Shown here in pieces: positions 41,414 to 48,111 of a stretch of DNA of 48,111 bases; position 1 is the stretch's first letter; every line of letters begins with the position of its first letter. This stretch comes from Clostridium sp. Cult1 (GTDB taxonomy: Bacteria; Bacillota; Clostridia; Tissierellales; Tepidimicrobiaceae). Where the stretch lies: NCBI RefSeq assembly GCF_021655095.1, contig NZ_PPXW01000001.1:1540265-1588375 (forward strand). Direction: 5' to 3'. A program made the translations under genes and the position numbers. The notes beneath the pieces are model-generated. The model made no database searches. It saw only the letters and a list, made by a program, of their open reading frames with translations, and had not been told where the DNA came from.

Positions 41414-42025
41414 TTACTTCCTTGTATTCTGTTTTTTTTTACTCATATCAAGGGGCTTCTTGCCATGTATTTCTCTATCTTCATTTATTTCTTTGTCTAG
41501 TAATTCTTGGTAGCTACGCATTTTCTTTTCTAATTTAACTTTATTGTACTTCTTCTTATTGGCATTAGCTTTTACGTGGGTAGAATCTATGAAGACTGCA
41601 TCTGTATCTATGAATCCTGCATCTATTGCTTGTTCTAGGATACGCATAAATATTTTTTCAAATACGTCTGTATCTTTAAATCTTCTAACATAGTTCTTTC
41701 CAAATGTAGTAAAGTGGGGTATCTTATCATGTAGACCATATCCTAGAAACCAGCGATAGGCTACATTAGTTTCTATTTCAGCTATAGTTTGCCTCATTGA
41801 TTTTATCCCAAAGATATATTGGATGAAAACAATTTTAAATAAAACTACAGGGTCTATACTTGGTCTGCCGGTTTCAGTACTATACATGTCCTTTACTAAA
41901 TCATAGATAAAGCTAAAATCTATGCAAGCATCAAGTTTTCTAACTAAATGATCTTTTGGGACCAATTGGTAAATAGATATGATTTCAACTTGATTTCTTT
42001 TATCAGATTTATTTATCGTTAGCAT
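41414..42025 (-). CDS. IS1182-type transposase, N-terminal part
   Basis: 203 aa from ATG 42025 with GAGGTG upstream. It has the DUF772-like N-terminal region (YQLVPKDHLVRKLDACIDFSF, GRPSIDPVVLFKIVFIQYIFGI, NVAYRWFLGY, PHFTTFGKNYVRRF) and the first catalytic Asp in AVFIDSTHVKANANK. The frame ends shortly after AGT-A9-CAG (SKKKQNTRK stop). A -1 shift on the A9 run would continue into the C-terminal part, giving about 500 aa, the usual size. Confidence 0.87.
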   Translation of the reverse strand: MLTINKSDKRNQVEIISIYQLVPKDHLVRKLDACIDFSFIYDLVKDMYSTETGRPSIDPVVLFKIVFIQYIFGIKSMRQTIAEIETNVAYRWFLGYGLHDKIPHFTTFGKNYVRRFKDTDVFEKIFMRILEQAIDAGFIDTDAVFIDSTHVKANANKKKYNKVKLEKKMRSYQELLDKEINEDREIHGKKPLDMSKKKQNTRK

Positions 42026-42070
42026 AACAACACCTCATTTAAAAATATGTTATATATTATATATTCTACA

Positions 42071-42115
42071 AAAAAGCAGAAAATCCTTTTTGCTTTCAAG
42101 GATTTTCTGCTTTTT
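42071..42115. terminator. long hairpin upstream of the transposase gene
   Basis: AAAAAGCAGAAAATCCTT and its exact complement form an 18-bp stem with a 9-base loop and T-runs on both strands. Placed at the right end of the IS before the transposase promoter, it should block transcription entering from the hypA side, as many IS elements do. Confidence 0.85.
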
Positions 42116-42146
42116 TATAAAAAATTTGTACTTTGTCTTCAGTCTG

Positions 42147-42168
42147 ACACCTTCTAATTAGAAGGTAT
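42147..42168. repeat. right copy of the 22-bp direct repeat flanking the IS
   Basis: Identical to 40525-40546. It lies about 80 bp downstream of the hypA stop on the minus strand. Before the insertion, this palindrome followed by a T-run was probably the terminator of the hypA operon. Confidence 0.8.
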
Positions 42169-42248
42169 TTTAAAGGATTTAGTATATTTGTCTGCTATTT
42201 ATAAATCATTATAAGAATTAGGCGAGAAAAAGCATATACTTTTCTCAT

Positions 42249-42590
42249 CTAACAAGCGATTATTTCCTTAATAAAAAATTCTCTCCCTCCTAAAAGTTCC
42301 CAGTCATCACTATTACAATCTGGACAAACTCCCTTATATTGAAGATAATTAAATACTCTACTACAATTATTACATATGCAATTACCTGGCAATATTTCAA
42401 TCTCTAGTTTAGTATTTTCTAACATGGTGCCATCTACTGCAGCAGGATAACATGCTTTAGCATACCTTGGTATTACAGAAGATAACTCTCCAATTTGAAG
42501 TACTAAAGTGTCTATTTCAGTAATACCATTTTCTATTGCAAAATTTTCAACAGTCCGTACTACATTAATCATTATTCCTAATTCATGCAT
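42249..42590 (-). CDS. hypA: HypA, nickel chaperone for metalloenzyme maturation
   Basis: 113 aa. It starts MHELGIM, where the amino group and His2-Glu3 bind Ni. The structural zinc site is CICNNC (about Cys82, 85) and CPDC (about Cys99, 102). HypA passes Ni to [NiFe]-hydrogenase and in some species to urease or other Ni enzymes, with HypB. Here hypB lies two genes upstream in the same unit, with an Fe-S/FAD oxidoreductase between. No hydrogenase subunit is in the window, so the target enzyme is elsewhere. Confidence 0.94.
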   Translation of the reverse strand: MHELGIMINVVRTVENFAIENGITEIDTLVLQIGELSSVIPRYAKACYPAAVDGTMLENTKLEIEILPGNCICNNCSRVFNYLQYKGVCPDCNSDDWELLGGREFFIKEIIAC

Positions 42591-42623
42591 AAATACCCAC
42601 CTCTTTTCTAGTATAAATACCTA

Positions 42624-42644
42624 GGGTGAGATTCTATCTCACCC
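42624..42644 (-). other. hairpin between the oxidoreductase gene and hypA
   Basis: GGGTGAGA-TTCTA-TCTCACCC is a perfect 8-bp stem without a following T-run on either strand. It lies in the 83-bp gap before hypA. It may stabilise the upstream mRNA or mark a processing point; full termination is unlikely. Confidence 0.5.
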
Positions 42645-42673
42645 CTATTCTTAATAAAATTCTATTGGAATCA

Positions 42674-45361
42674 CTACCTCTTTTTAGTACCACTTAATGT
42701 CTTTTTAATACTATGGGCAACCATTCTACCTTTTCTTTTAACAACATTTTTAACAATTATGGGTTTAAGGTCTTCAAAGGATACATTTTCTGCATCATAT
42801 TTTTTTACCAATGATATGGCATCAAATTTACATCTAGTAGTACATTGTCCGCATCCTACGCATATATATTCATCTACAACTGTGGCACCACAACTTAAAC
42901 ATCGCTCTGTTTCTTTCTTTACTTGCTCCTCTGTCAAGGTAGGTCTTAAATCTTTAAAGGATTGTTTAGCCCTAGATACATCTACAGGTTCTGTTCTCTG
43001 CCTTGGAAGACGGTCATAACCTGCTAAGTCCAGATTTTTCTTATCAAAAGCCTTAAATTCCCTTCTATCTCTACCAAAGATTAAATCTTGCCCTGGGTGA
43101 ACATAACGATGTATTGAAATTGCTGCTTCTTTACCTAATGCTATAGCATCTATTGCAAACTTAGGTCCCGTTGCTGCATCTCCACCTGCAAATATATCTG
43201 ACTCTCCTGTCTGCAAAGTAATAGGATCCACTTTTATTGTATGGTTTCTATTTAATTCTACCTTTGAACCCTCTAATAATCCACCCCAGTCTATTGTTTG
43301 GCCAATGGAGAGCAAAATTTTGTCTGCTTTAACAATCTTAGTATCGTTCTCGTCATATTTTGGATTAAATCTCTTATTTTCATCGAAAACCGAAATGCAC
43401 TTTTTAAATTCTATTCCCACAACATTACCATCCTCTGTAAGAATACGTTTTGGACCCCAACCATTATTGATGACTATATCTTCAGACGTGGCTTCTTCAA
43501 TTTCTTCATCAAGGGCAGGCATTTCTTCTCTGCTCTCTAGACAAAACATTTCAACACTAGAAGCACCAGCTCTTGTAGCAGTTCTTGCTACATCTATTGC
43601 AACATTACCTCCACCTATTACTAATACATCACCTTCCATATTAACATCTTTCCCTAGATTCACATCTAGCAAGAAATCCACACCTGAGATTACCCCTTTT
43701 GCATCTTCCCCCTCAACACCTAGTTTCCTACCAGCTTGGGCACCAATAGCAAGATAGAATGCTTCATATCCTTGTTTTCTCAATTCATCTATAGTAATAT
43801 CTTTTCCTACTTCTATCCCCGTCTTAAATTCTACACCTAATTCCCTTAAGATATCAATTTCTGCATTTATTACATCCTTTTCTAATCTATATGAAGGAAT
43901 TCCTAAAGTTAACATACCGCCAAGAACCTTTTGCTTTTCAAATACAGTTACATTATAGCCATCTATAGCTAAATAATATGCACAAGATAGACCTGAAGGT
44001 CCTGCTCCTACAATAGCAATCTTCTTCCTATAGTCATGTCTTTTTTTAGGTATATAGCGAATATCTGCATTTAAATCCTGTTCTGCAATGAACTTTTTAA
44101 TATCATCAATAGCTATTGGTTCATCTACATTTCCCCTAGTACATACTGATTCACAAGTCCTAGGACATATCCGTCCACATACTGCTGGGAAAGGATTTTC
44201 TTTTTTGATTAATTCTAAAGCTTCAGTATATCTACCCTGGGAAGCCAATTTAATATAGCCTTGTATAGGAATATGTGCTGGACATTGAGTTATACAAGGA
44301 CTGGTTCCTGAATCTAAAACAATCTCCCTATTGATTCGATAATCTGGATTCCATTTATCTGGCCCCCATTTAGAATTAGATGGTAAATCTATTCTTTCTT
44401 CAATAACCTGTGCTTCCTCACATAATTTTTGACCTAATTTAAGGGCATTAGTTGGACATACCTGTACACATTGGCCACAAGCAACACATTTTTCTGGGTC
44501 TATTCGTGAAACATAATTAGAACGTATCATATCGTTATTTAAGAACATAGTAGCAGTTCTAAGAGAAAAACAGCTACAAGAACAGCAATTACAAATTGCA
44601 TGAGTTTTGCCAAAACCATCTACATTAGGTATTTGATGCATTAAACCATTTTCTTCAGCTTTATGTATAATTTCAAAAGCTTCTTCACGGGTAATCTGTC
44701 TCCCTCTGCCAGTGCGGATATAATATTCAGCAGCATGACCTAGTTGAATACACATATCCTCCTTTAAATGTCCACAACCTTCTCCCATGATTTCCCTAGA
44801 CGTACGACAAGAACAGTCTGAAACTGAGAATATGTCATTTTCATTTAGGTATTTTGAAATCTCCTCATAGGATGCTCTTCTAGTTTCACCATCAATTGCT
44901 GTTTCAATAGGGATAACTCTCATAAGACCCGTACCTACAGGGAAAACTCCAGCAGTCATTGGGCCTCTTACTCTCCCATATGCTTCAAAAGCTTCTGCGA
45001 TTTGTGGATACTTTCTAACATTCTCTTTGTTGTTAACCATCATTTCCATAACACCTGGAACCCAAGTATCAAGCCAATATTTATCAACGCCATCAATTTC
45101 ATTAACAAAACAAACTCCTGCCACTGCTAAATCCCATAATAGTTTTGCTGTTTTATCTACAGGTTTACCACACAAAAGAGCTACTTCCTCAGCGCTCTTT
45201 GGTTTTCGAAACTCTAAACAAAGCCCTACTTCAGCCATTTCATCTGTAACAACAGGCTCCAAAATCATATACTCAGGATCCGTAGGTTTATATGCTGATT
45301 TAGAACCAGGTTTTTTCATACCAATATGATTAGCAAGATCGAGTACTTTTTCCTTAACCAT
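42674..45361 (-). CDS. multidomain Fe-S/FAD oxidoreductase (GltD/NfnB-like)
   Basis: 895 aa. The N-terminal part (about 1-280) has an unusual cysteine set (SDCSCRTSREIMGEGCG, DMC, then ICNCCSCSC). A ferredoxin motif CVACGQCVQVCP (about 292-303) follows. Next is the GltD-type [4Fe-4S] domain (CITQCPAHIPIQGYI, CGRICPRTCESVC). Then come FAD-binding IVGAGPSGLSCAYYLA, NAD(P)-binding VIGGGNVAIDVARTATRAGA and the second FAD motif DIFAGGDAATGP. The C-terminus ends in CLSCGATVV and CVGCGQCTTRC, one or two more clusters. It likely moves electrons between NAD(P)H and ferredoxin-type carriers or an unknown partner. Its position between hypB and hypA suggests a link with a nickel enzyme. Confidence 0.83.
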   Translation of the reverse strand: MVKEKVLDLANHIGMKKPGSKSAYKPTDPEYMILEPVVTDEMAEVGLCLEFRKPKSAEEVALLCGKPVDKTAKLLWDLAVAGVCFVNEIDGVDKYWLDTWVPGVMEMMVNNKENVRKYPQIAEAFEAYGRVRGPMTAGVFPVGTGLMRVIPIETAIDGETRRASYEEISKYLNENDIFSVSDCSCRTSREIMGEGCGHLKEDMCIQLGHAAEYYIRTGRGRQITREEAFEIIHKAEENGLMHQIPNVDGFGKTHAICNCCSCSCFSLRTATMFLNNDMIRSNYVSRIDPEKCVACGQCVQVCPTNALKLGQKLCEEAQVIEERIDLPSNSKWGPDKWNPDYRINREIVLDSGTSPCITQCPAHIPIQGYIKLASQGRYTEALELIKKENPFPAVCGRICPRTCESVCTRGNVDEPIAIDDIKKFIAEQDLNADIRYIPKKRHDYRKKIAIVGAGPSGLSCAYYLAIDGYNVTVFEKQKVLGGMLTLGIPSYRLEKDVINAEIDILRELGVEFKTGIEVGKDITIDELRKQGYEAFYLAIGAQAGRKLGVEGEDAKGVISGVDFLLDVNLGKDVNMEGDVLVIGGGNVAIDVARTATRAGASSVEMFCLESREEMPALDEEIEEATSEDIVINNGWGPKRILTEDGNVVGIEFKKCISVFDENKRFNPKYDENDTKIVKADKILLSIGQTIDWGGLLEGSKVELNRNHTIKVDPITLQTGESDIFAGGDAATGPKFAIDAIALGKEAAISIHRYVHPGQDLIFGRDRREFKAFDKKNLDLAGYDRLPRQRTEPVDVSRAKQSFKDLRPTLTEEQVKKETERCLSCGATVVDEYICVGCGQCTTRCKFDAISLVKKYDAENVSFEDLKPIIVKNVVKRKGRMVAHSIKKTLSGTKKR

Positions 45362-45389
45362 ATTAAGCCCCCCTAAACTTTAAAGTTTA

Positions 45390-46058
45390 CTACTCTTTCC
45401 AATTTTTTATTTCAGCACGAAGCCAATTTGCCCATTCATCAATTCCTTCACCTGTTTTTGCTGAGATAGGAATGATTTTTATATCTGGGTTTAATTTCTT
45501 TACACGTTCTTTAACTGCTTCTAAGTCAAAATCAAAATAATCTAGAGTGTCAATTTTATTGATTAACAGTACATCTACCTTCGAGAACATTAGAGGATAT
45601 TTCAAAGGTTTGTCATCCCCTTCTGGTACACTTAAAATCATAGCATTTTTAGAAGCTCCAGTATCAAATTCTGCTGGACATACTAAATTACCTACATTTT
45701 CTAAAATAGCAAAATCAATATCCTCTATACCTAATCCTTCTATACCTTGCTTAGTCATTTCTGCATCCAAATGGCACATTCCTCCTGTATGTAGCTGAAT
45801 TACCTTTGTCCCAGTCTCAAAAACAGCATGGGCATCTACATCTGAATCAATATCTGCTTCTAAAACCCCAATATTCATCTCTTTGCCTAAGGCTTCAATA
45901 GTCTTCAGAACCGTACATGTTTTACCTGAGCCTGGGGAAGACATTAAATTTAGTAGGAAAGTTTTGTTCTTCTTTAATCTCTCTCTCAGAAGGTCTACCT
46001 GTCGATTATTGTCTTCAAAAACACTTTCTTTAATTTCTAAAACTTTAAATTCTCTCAT
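45390..46058 (-). CDS. hypB: HypB, GTPase for nickel insertion
   Basis: 222 aa. Motifs are LMSSPGSGKTCTVLKTIEAL (P loop), EADIDSDVDAH, HTGGMCHLDAEM (metal site with Cys and His), ENVGNLVCPAEFDTG and LLINKIDTLDYFDFD (G4). The His-rich N-terminal nickel store and the CxxCGC motif of some HypB proteins are missing, so this is the minimal form. It powers Ni release from HypA. It lies 28 bp upstream of the oxidoreductase gene and 33 bp downstream of the substrate-binding protein gene. Confidence 0.94.
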   Translation of the reverse strand: MREFKVLEIKESVFEDNNRQVDLLRERLKKNKTFLLNLMSSPGSGKTCTVLKTIEALGKEMNIGVLEADIDSDVDAHAVFETGTKVIQLHTGGMCHLDAEMTKQGIEGLGIEDIDFAILENVGNLVCPAEFDTGASKNAMILSVPEGDDKPLKYPLMFSKVDVLLINKIDTLDYFDFDLEAVKERVKKLNPDIKIIPISAKTGEGIDEWANWLRAEIKNWKE

Positions 46059-46091
46059 ATTTTATAATCACCTTCCTCAAAACTTATTATT

Positions 46092-47207
46092 TTATAAATC
46101 AATTTTCACATAACCACCAAATCTCTCTGCCATAATATTATATAAAGGTTTACCTAACATAAAGGTGTATATCTGATCTGCTTTTTCTATAACATCAATG
46201 TCTTTAAACTCGTTGGGATACAGTATCTTTCCCAAAAAGTATGCATCAGCTATGGCAGTTTCAATATTGTTATAGTATGAAATATAAGGTAGTTGTCCAT
46301 AAACTTTTCCATTTCTTACAGCAGATAATGCATTATAGTAATCTGGGTTTTTAGCATAATCTTCTTTTACTAAATTTAAACCATTTTCATCAATTACAAG
46401 TATATCTGGATCCCATTCTATTAGCTGTTCCTTATCAATCATAATAGACCCAGTTTTTACCAGCCCATCGACAACATTTTTTGCACTAATAGCATTTAAT
46501 ATAGGAGAATTGCCTGAAGTGCTTTCAATTCCATGGATTCCCTTATAGCTTAACCCCCCTATGTAAATACTTGGCTTTTTATCCTCTGGGATATCTTTTG
46601 TGAGATTTAATAGTTCATTTTTACAAGCTTCCATATACTCTTTTAATTCCTCTGCTCTGTCTTCCTTTCCTACTATTTCTCCAATAATCTTTAAGGATTT
46701 ATACATATCCTCATCAAAAACTGCCGAAGTACCAGTTGTAACAATTACAATGGGTATTCCCGTCTTTTTTTCAATTTCCTCAATCTCAGCCACATCTAGT
46801 ATATCTCCCGCTATTATAATATCTGGATTTACCTTTATAAGCAGTTCTGGATCTGGACTTGCTGGAAACCCTTCACCTACTAATGGAAGCTTTTCTAACT
46901 CAGGGTTGGCTATTATATAAGGACGGCCAGTTTCTGCAGATTGTTGCCCCTTTTCAACTCCGACAAGTTTTTCGGTACCATTTATATAAGTGTAAATTCT
47001 TAGTGCAGAACCTATAGCTACTACCCTTTCCACTGGCTTTTCTAAAACAATACTACGTCCTGCCATATCTGTTATTTCAACAATATTAGTGTCGTCATTA
47101 GTTTGACTTTTTTTAGTACTAACAATGTCCTCTGACTGAGTACAACCAGTTAAAACACAAACAGTATATATTACTACAGTTCATAACAAAATTATTTTTC
47201 TCTTCAT
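46092..47207 (-). pseudogene. ABC substrate-binding lipoprotein (BtuF/FecB/TroA-like) interrupted by an in-frame TGA
   Basis: The natural start is ATG 47207, which has GGAGGG upstream. Its codons read MKRKIILL-TGA-TVVIYTVCVLTGC, a lipoprotein signal with lipobox LTGC, then a linker and the mature domain. The TGA is at 47183-47181 (codon 9). After it the frame is intact for 362 codons; an internal ATG at 47066 gives 324 aa but no export signal. The domain is of the PF01497 type (VVAIGSALRIYTYI, NPDIIIAGDILDVAEIEEIEK, WDPDILVIDENG). Partner of the ATPase at 47254-48006. Substrate could be a metal complex such as nickel, judging by hypA/hypB. It is either inactivated, an assembly error, or read through. 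Confidence 0.72.
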
Positions 47208-47253
47208 CCTTAACCCTCCTTTTCAAAAATTATATTTAAAATAACTATATATT

Positions 47254-48006
47254 TTATAGAGGAATAACTACTGGAATCCCTGAATAACTTTCTATCATCA
47301 CTTCCACGCCATATACCTTTTTAATGGATTCAGGATTTATAATAGATGCATCTCCAAAATCAAAGCATTTACCTTCCTTCAATAAGAGGAATTTATCAGC
47401 AAAGCGTAGAGCCAAATTTAAATCATGCATAGTAATTACTGCTGAAATTTTTTTCTTCTTAAGGATTTTCCTAATTATATTAAGTACTTCTATTTGGTTT
47501 TTTAAATCCAGATTGCTAGTTGGTTCATCCATAAGTAAAACCTTTGGCTCCTGTGTCAGGGCTCTAGCTATGATAACTTTTTGTAATTCACCACCACTTA
47601 ATTCATCAGTGTAACGCATAGAATAATTATCTAAACCTAATAAGTCTAGGATTTCCTCAACAACTTCAATATCATTCTGCCTAATATCCCTTTTTATATA
47701 TGGTTTTCTTCCAAGTAAAACCGTATCGAAAACTGTATTTCTTGTACAATAATGGCTTTGAGGTACATAACCTATTTTTTTTGCAAGTTCAGACCTTTTT
47801 AATAAAGAACTGTCTCTACCATTTATATATACCGTTCCTAGCCGAGGTTCTAATATTCTGTTTAGACATTTTAAAATAGTGGATTTTCCTGCCCCATTAG
47901 TCCCCAAAACCGCTAAACAATCCCCCTTTTCTATTGAAAACACTATATTATGAATAATATAGTCTTCAGTATAGGAAAAACTTAAATTATCAGCTAATAA
48001 AGTCAT
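47254..48006 (-). CDS. ABC transporter ATPase (FecE/BtuD-like)
   Basis: 250 aa. Walker A GTNGAGKST, Q loop YVPQSHYC, signature LSGGELQKVIIARAL, Walker B VLLMDEPTSNLD and ITMHDLN are complete. The pattern TVFDTVLLGRKPYI after the Q loop is typical of iron-siderophore, heme or B12 importers. It is followed by the binding-protein gene (46 bp) and hypB. The membrane permease is not visible; it should lie beyond the right edge. An imported nickel or other metal complex is a reasonable guess from the hyp genes. Confidence 0.9.
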   Translation of the reverse strand: MTLLADNLSFSYTEDYIIHNIVFSIEKGDCLAVLGTNGAGKSTILKCLNRILEPRLGTVYINGRDSSLLKRSELAKKIGYVPQSHYCTRNTVFDTVLLGRKPYIKRDIRQNDIEVVEEILDLLGLDNYSMRYTDELSGGELQKVIIARALTQEPKVLLMDEPTSNLDLKNQIEVLNIIRKILKKKKISAVITMHDLNLALRFADKFLLLKEGKCFDFGDASIINPESIKKVYGVEVMIESYSGIPVVIPL

Positions 48007-48036
48007 CTACCCATATCCCCCCTAGTATAATAATGT

Positions 48037-48056
48037 CATAGTCAATAAAGACTATG
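48037..48056. promoter_or_regulatory. palindrome upstream of the ABC ATPase gene (possible operator)
   Basis: CATAGTC-AATAAA-GACTATG is a perfect 7-6-7 inverted repeat, 30 bp before the ATPase start. It lacks a T-run, so an operator for a dimeric regulator is as likely as a hairpin. The bases to the right edge show only the tail of a possible frame (stop at about 48060), too short to name. Confidence 0.4.
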
Positions 48057-48111
48057 CAGTTAAAACTTTTCTAAAAATCTCATTTCTTTATTCAGTAACT
48101 GAAGAAGATAT

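Larger units (their letters stand above)
40547..42146 (-). mobile_element. IS1182-family insertion sequence, 1600 bp
   Basis: The ends are CAGTTTGTAGACAAAA (left) and, read inward from the right, CAGACTGAAGACAAAG: imperfect terminal inverted repeats with 12 of 16 positions alike. They lie directly inside the 22-bp repeats. The element holds one transposase gene in two frames, a terminator hairpin near each end, and no passenger gene. IS1182-type elements are known to prefer palindromic targets, which fits. Because the flanking repeat is itself palindromic, it can also be read as an extension of the inverted repeats, so the exact borders are uncertain by about 20 bp. Confidence 0.85.

Noticed and set aside
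43305-43757. 150-codon plus-strand frame opposite the Fe-S/FAD oxidoreductase
   Set aside because: It lies wholly antisense to a well-conserved enzyme and is rich in Ser/Thr/Pro as expected for a shadow frame. Other plus-strand frames opposite large genes were rejected for the same reason.
47181-47183. TGA in the binding protein as a selenocysteine codon
   Set aside because: The position is in a signal peptide, where selenocysteine would have no purpose, and I see no convincing selenocysteine-insertion hairpin just downstream. Mutation or sequence error is simpler.
48060-48110. Tail of the ABC permease gene at the right edge
   Set aside because: A 16-codon frame (YLLQLLNKEMRFLEKF, then stop) is open at the edge and could be a permease end, but it is too short to support a call.
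1-48111. tRNA or rRNA genes, CRISPR arrays, prophage or restriction systems
   Set aside because: I looked for tRNA-like cloverleaf sequences, regularly spaced repeats and marker genes of these systems and found none. tRNAscan-SE and a CRISPR finder would be decisive.

Overview
The window is AT-rich, tightly packed DNA from an anaerobic, endospore-forming, S-layer-bearing Firmicute. The evidence is spoIIP and gpr (sporulation and germination), SLH-domain surface proteins, HrcA/CIRCE heat-shock control, Re-type citrate synthase, and TTG starts behind strong Shine-Dalgarno sites. A Tissierellales or other Clostridia genome is my guess. I cannot name the species. Nearly all genes lie on the minus strand.

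Layout. (1) 1-12.1 kb is the conserved Firmicute core block, read right to left: a 31-codon membrane ORF, comEC, holA, (rpsT on the plus strand), gpr, spoIIP, lepB, a small membrane ORF, lepA, hemW, then CIRCE-hrcA-grpE-dnaK. (2) 12.2-16.8 kb holds an AlaX-type tRNA-editing protein, a twin P-loop ATPase, a broken acetyltransferase, an intact acetyltransferase and a DegV protein. (3) 17.0-31.6 kb is the most unusual part: thirteen tandem minus-strand genes, many overlapping. They encode two SLH surface proteins, a lipoprotein, two small membrane-anchored proteins and an FMN-binding protein that all carry domains resembling the sulfite-oxidase (SUOX, Oxidored_molyb) fold. With them are a NapH/NosR-like membrane Fe-S/flavin protein, an exported nucleotide-pyrophosphatase-like lipoprotein, a full ECF transporter (S, A1, A2, T) and a MobB-like GTPase with an added cysteine cluster. 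The block begins with a structured leader RNA (GAAA-capped hairpin, mutually exclusive antiterminator and terminator) that may be a Moco/Tuco-family riboswitch. A THEP1-type NTPase diverges from it.

(4) 32.4-40.5 kb is an anaplerotic and oxidative-TCA operon for making 2-oxoglutarate: Re-citrate synthase, aconitase, isocitrate dehydrogenase and pyruvate carboxylase. The pyruvate carboxylase gene is split by a one-base frameshift. Three copies of TTGCAAGTTT lie in the operon's 320-bp upstream region. (5) 40.5-42.2 kb is an IS1182-type insertion with a frameshift at an A9 run, inserted into a palindrome that looks like the terminator of the next operon. (6) 42.2-48.1 kb is a nickel/metal-centred operon: an ABC ATPase, a substrate-binding lipoprotein with an in-frame TGA in its signal peptide, HypB, a large Fe-S/FAD oxidoreductase and HypA.

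The genes in block 3 suggest a cell-envelope redox system. Electrons would pass from the membrane Fe-S/FMN protein to exported flavoproteins and SLH-anchored SUOX-like proteins. The ECF transporter, pyrophosphatase and MobB would supply or handle the cofactor (flavin or molybdopterin). No ApbE flavin transferase and no recognisable Mo-ligand cysteine in the SUOX-like domains were found here. Domain assignments are by eye, without any database search.
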